NCBI RefSeq assembly: GCF_013307435.2
Contig: NZ_CP102845.1
Location: forward strand, 2,675,001 to 2,739,000
DNA: 64,000 nt
Reading direction: 5' to 3'
From: Microvirga terrae
Lineage (GTDB): Bacteria > Pseudomonadota > Alphaproteobacteria > Rhizobiales > Beijerinckiaceae
Position numbers and translations under genes: made by a program. This document shows, piece by piece, positions 61,549 to 64,000 of this stretch; positions within the stretch are counted from its first letter, which is position 1; every line of letters begins with the position of its first letter. The notes under the pieces are model-generated. The model was given only the letters and a program-made list of their open reading frames with translations, was not told the DNA's origin and did no database searches.

Positions 61549-61689
61549 CCTTCTCGCTGTTTCGTGATATCGTTTTACACCCGCGTGGTGTGGCCCGCGT
61601 TCCGGACAGCGTGGCGACCCGCGCTCCGGAAGGCATGGCTTGTGCATGTTCAACACCTCCTTAACCATGCCGGTGTATGACTCACCTCC

Positions 61690-62004
61690 ATGGTGATCCG
61701 CAGACGCGCACGACGATTTCTGATTCCGCTGGTGCTCTACAGCATCTCGGCCGGGGTGGCGGCCTATTTCGTCCATCACGCGCATAGCGGCGCACGCGGG
61801 ATCGAGGCGCAACAAAAGTATGAGGCGCAGGTGGCCGAACTTTCCGCGGAGCTCGATGGTTTAAAGACCCAGCGCTCCGAGTGGGAGCGCCGCATTGCCC
61901 TGCTTCGGAGCGATCAGATCGACCGCGATCTGCTCGAGGAGAGGGCGCGCGTCATGCTTGGACGCGTGCACAAGAACGACCTGGTGATCATCACCGGACC
62001 ATAA
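61690..62004 (+). CDS. ftsB: septum formation initiator / FtsB-like divisome protein
   Basis: FtsB is a bitopic divisome protein working with FtsL and FtsQ. The 104-residue product has a basic cytoplasmic start, one membrane helix (FLIPLVLYSISAGVAAYFVH) and a coiled-coil periplasmic part (YEAQVAELSAELDGLKTQRS). It ends with the DivIC-like motif LEERARVMLGRVHKNDLVII. It stands before pdhA, a common Hyphomicrobiales order; eno would normally be next upstream, but the RTX gene lies between. Confidence 0.9.
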   Translation: MVIRRRARRFLIPLVLYSISAGVAAYFVHHAHSGARGIEAQQKYEAQVAELSAELDGLKTQRSEWERRIALLRSDQIDRDLLEERARVMLGRVHKNDLVIITGP

Positions 62005-62076
62005 TTAACAATAACTTAAAAGTTCTGCTTAACTGAAATCGAGTTGATCGAAAATAGCATAGATATTTCAGGCTTT

Positions 62077-62094
62077 TGCACACTTCATTGTGCA
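62077..62094. promoter_or_regulatory. inverted repeat upstream of pdhA
   Basis: TGCACA (62077–62082) and TGTGCA (62089–62094) form a perfect inverted repeat with a 6-base spacer, 83 bases before pdhA, in an AT-rich leader. It may be a binding site for a pdh regulator; the regulator is unknown. Confidence 0.3.
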
Positions 62095-62176
62095 CCGCAA
62101 AACAACTTTTGCCCTACTCGATTTCCGATTCCGACTGCGCTACAACTTTCGTCGAGGAAACCCTTCGGAGGACCCG

Positions 62177-63238
62177 ATGGCTGTTGCTGCCCGCAAGGCG
62201 GGCCGTGCCGGTGCAGGCGCGGCTAACAAGACTACCCCCAGCAAAGGCTCCAAGAGCGGAGCGACCCCCAACTCCCCACAATTCGAGAAGAGCCAGGATC
62301 TGTCAGCTTATAACGATATGCTGCTCATCCGCCGCTTCGAGGAAAAGTCCGGCCAGATGTACGGCATGGGACTGATCGGCGGCTTCTGCCACCTCTATAT
62401 CGGCCAGGAGGCCGTCGTCGTCGGCATGCAGATGGCCACGACGGACGGCGACCAGGTGATCACGGGCTACCGCGATCACGGTCACATGCTCGCCTGCGGC
62501 ATGGACGCGAAGGGCGTCATGGCCGAGCTGACGGGCCGTCGCGGCGGCCTGTCGAAGGGCAAGGGCGGCTCCATGCACATGTTCTCCAAGGAGAAGCATT
62601 TTTACGGCGGTCACGGCATCGTGGGCGCTCAGGTGTCGCTCGGCACCGGCATTGCGTTCGCGAACCATTATCGCGAGAACGGCAATGTCTGCCTGACCTA
62701 TTTCGGCGACGGCGCGGCCAACCAGGGCCAGGTCTACGAAAGCTTCAACATGGCGGCGCTCTGGAAGCTGCCGGTGGTCTACGTGATCGAGAACAACCGC
62801 TACGCGATGGGCACGGCGGTGACGCGTGCGTCCGCCCAGACGGACTTCTCCAAGCGCGGCCTGTCGTTCGGCATCCCCGGAGAGCAGGTGGACGGCATGG
62901 ATGTCCGTGCGGTCTACGCCGCCGGCCAGCGCGCCATCGAGCATGCCCGGACGGGCAAGGGACCGTACATCCTCGAGATGCAGACCTACCGCTATCGCGG
63001 TCATTCCATGTCCGATCCTGCGAAGTACCGCACGAAGGACGAGGTGACCCGCATGCGCGAGGAATACGATCCGATCGAGCAGGTCCGTCGTCGTCTGCTG
63101 GAGAGCTGGAAGCTGTCGGAAGACGAGCTCAAGGCCATCGACAGCAAGGTGCGCGAGATCGTCAACGAGGCGGCCGAGTTCGCCACGCACGATCCGGAGC
63201 CGGATCCATCCGAGCTCTACACGGACATCCTTCTCTAA
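62177..63238 (+). CDS. pdhA: pyruvate dehydrogenase E1 component subunit alpha
   Basis: PdhA with PdhB forms the heterotetrameric E1 that decarboxylates pyruvate with thiamine diphosphate. The 353-residue protein has the TPP-binding motif GDGAANQGQVYESFNMA and VIENNRYAMGT, the phosphorylation-loop region YRYRGHSMSDPAKYR, and an Ala/Lys-rich N-terminal stretch. The ATG at 62177 has GGAGG 5 bases before it; the frame is open upstream but not conserved. pdhB follows after 63 bases. Confidence 0.96.
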   Translation: MAVAARKAGRAGAGAANKTTPSKGSKSGATPNSPQFEKSQDLSAYNDMLLIRRFEEKSGQMYGMGLIGGFCHLYIGQEAVVVGMQMATTDGDQVITGYRDHGHMLACGMDAKGVMAELTGRRGGLSKGKGGSMHMFSKEKHFYGGHGIVGAQVSLGTGIAFANHYRENGNVCLTYFGDGAANQGQVYESFNMAALWKLPVVYVIENNRYAMGTAVTRASAQTDFSKRGLSFGIPGEQVDGMDVRAVYAAGQRAIEHARTGKGPYILEMQTYRYRGHSMSDPAKYRTKDEVTRMREEYDPIEQVRRRLLESWKLSEDELKAIDSKVREIVNEAAEFATHDPEPDPSELYTDILL

Positions 63239-63301
63239 GCGGCGCGTTGGCGTCGCTTCCCCCCGAATCTCGCCGCTGCGACAATCAAAACGAGTCTTTT
63301 A

Positions 63302-64000
63302 ATGGCGATCGATATTCTCATGCCTGCCCTCTCGCCCACCATGGAGCAGGGCAAATTGGCCAAATGGCTGAAAAAGGAAGGCGATCAGGTCAAGCCCGGC
63401 GACGTGCTGGCCGAGATCGAGACCGACAAGGCCACCATGGAGGTCGAGGCGATCGACGAGGGAGTCCTCGCCAAGATCCTCATCTCCGACGGCACGGACA
63501 ATGTGGCCGTGAACACTCCCATCGCGATCCTGGCCGGCGAGGGTGAGGATGTGTCCGCCGCCGCGTCGTCGGCGAAGGCCCCCGCCGGTCCGGCCACGGA
63601 AGCCCAGCCCGCACCGACGCCCGACATGGAACGCGAAGGCATGGCCGACCGGCCATCGCCGGACTCGATCCCGGGTACGGACGCTAAACCGGTTGCAGAG
63701 CCGGCCGCTCCTTACGTGATCCAGACCCGCACGGCGCACGACGCCATGGCGGAGATCCCGGAAGGGACCGAGATGGTCTCCATGACGGTCCGCGAGGCGC
63801 TTCGCGACGCCATGGCGGAGGAGATGCGCAAGGACGACACAGTGTTCGTCATGGGCGAAGAGGTGGCCGAGTACCAGGGCGCCTACAAGGTCACGCAGGG
63901 ACTCCTGCAGGAATTCGGCGCCAAGCGGGTGATCGACACGCCGATCACCGAACACGGCTTTGCCGGCGTGGGGGTCGGCGCCGCCTTCACGGGCCTGCGC
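63302..64000 (+). CDS. pdhB: pyruvate dehydrogenase E1 component subunit beta, lipoyl-domain form (3' truncated by window edge)
   Basis: The first 233 codons of PdhB are in the window; the gene runs off the end. Residues 1–80 form a lipoyl domain ([20 protein letters not shown]), with the lipoylation lysine K43 in ETDKATME. A Pro/Ala-rich linker follows, then the E1-beta domain from about residue 155 ([18 protein letters not shown] and [16 protein letters not shown]). A lipoyl domain on E1-beta is unusual outside alphaproteobacteria but typical within them. pdhC and lpd presumably follow. Confidence 0.95.
   Translation, partial: MAIDILMPALSPTMEQGKLAKWLKKEGDQVKPGDVLAEIETDKATMEVEAIDEGVLAKILISDGTDNVAVNTPIAILAGEGEDVSAAASSAKAPAGPATEAQPAPTPDMEREGMADRPSPDSIPGTDAKPVAEPAAPYVIQTRTAHDAMAEIPEGTEMVSMTVREALRDAMAEEMRKDDTVFVMGEEVAEYQGAYKVTQGLLQEFGAKRVIDTPITEHGFAGVGVGAAFTGLR

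Overview
The window is about 64 kb of a high-GC alphaproteobacterial chromosome. Gene content and order point to the Hyphomicrobiales, possibly a Microvirga/Methylobacteriaceae-like organism. The evidence is the nuo–birA–rnj–mce–proS–lolCD–dnaE block, the rpsB–tsf–pyrH–frr–uppS–cdsA–dxr–rseP–bamA–lpx block, trpEGDC–moaC–moeA–lexA, a lipoyl-bearing PdhB, an extended S2 protein, and a LexA box of the GTTC-N7-GTTC type. The genus is an inference; no 16S gene is present. I see no rRNA, tRNA, CRISPR array, insertion sequence or prophage.

Layout. 1–9399: the distal part of the complex I operon (nuoG partial, then nuoH to nuoN). 9402–16391: birA, RNase J, methylmalonyl-CoA epimerase, a DUF1467 protein, proS and the lipoprotein-release ABC transporter lolC/E–lolD. 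16506–20771: a tiny probable SOS gene (33 codons, 16564–16665) under two tandem LexA-type boxes, then the replicative polymerase dnaE and a GNAT acetyltransferase. 20941–35568: translation factors (rpsB, tsf, pyrH, frr) leading into envelope biogenesis (uppS, cdsA, dxr, rseP, bamA, lpxD, fabZ, lpxA, lpxI, lpxB), all on the plus strand and ending at a bidirectional terminator. 35756–38653 (minus): gltA and gltX. 38799–41072 (plus): comEC. 41050–49528 (minus): ppiD–trpE–trpG–trpD–trpC–moaC–moeA–lexA. 49665–58776 (mostly plus): tpiA, secG, pyrG, kdsA and eno, interrupted by accessory genes (a VOC protein, a DUF350 membrane protein, a small HTH protein, an MFS carrier and queF). 58980–61514: a cadherin/RTX secreted protein inserted between eno and ftsB. 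61690–64000: ftsB, pdhA and the start of pdhB.

How the genes work together. Most of the window is core metabolism and envelope synthesis. The dxr and uppS products feed undecaprenyl phosphate supply, cdsA makes CDP-diacylglycerol, lpxD/A/I/B with fabZ make the lipid A disaccharide, kdsA makes KDO, bamA and ppiD serve outer-membrane protein assembly, and lolCD moves lipoproteins. Two points link to the DNA-damage response: lexA has its own LexA box, and two LexA-type boxes precede a small single-pass membrane peptide directly upstream of dnaE. The architecture of that peptide (length, one membrane helix, SOS control) recalls the Caulobacter division inhibitor SidA. This is the most interesting candidate in the window.
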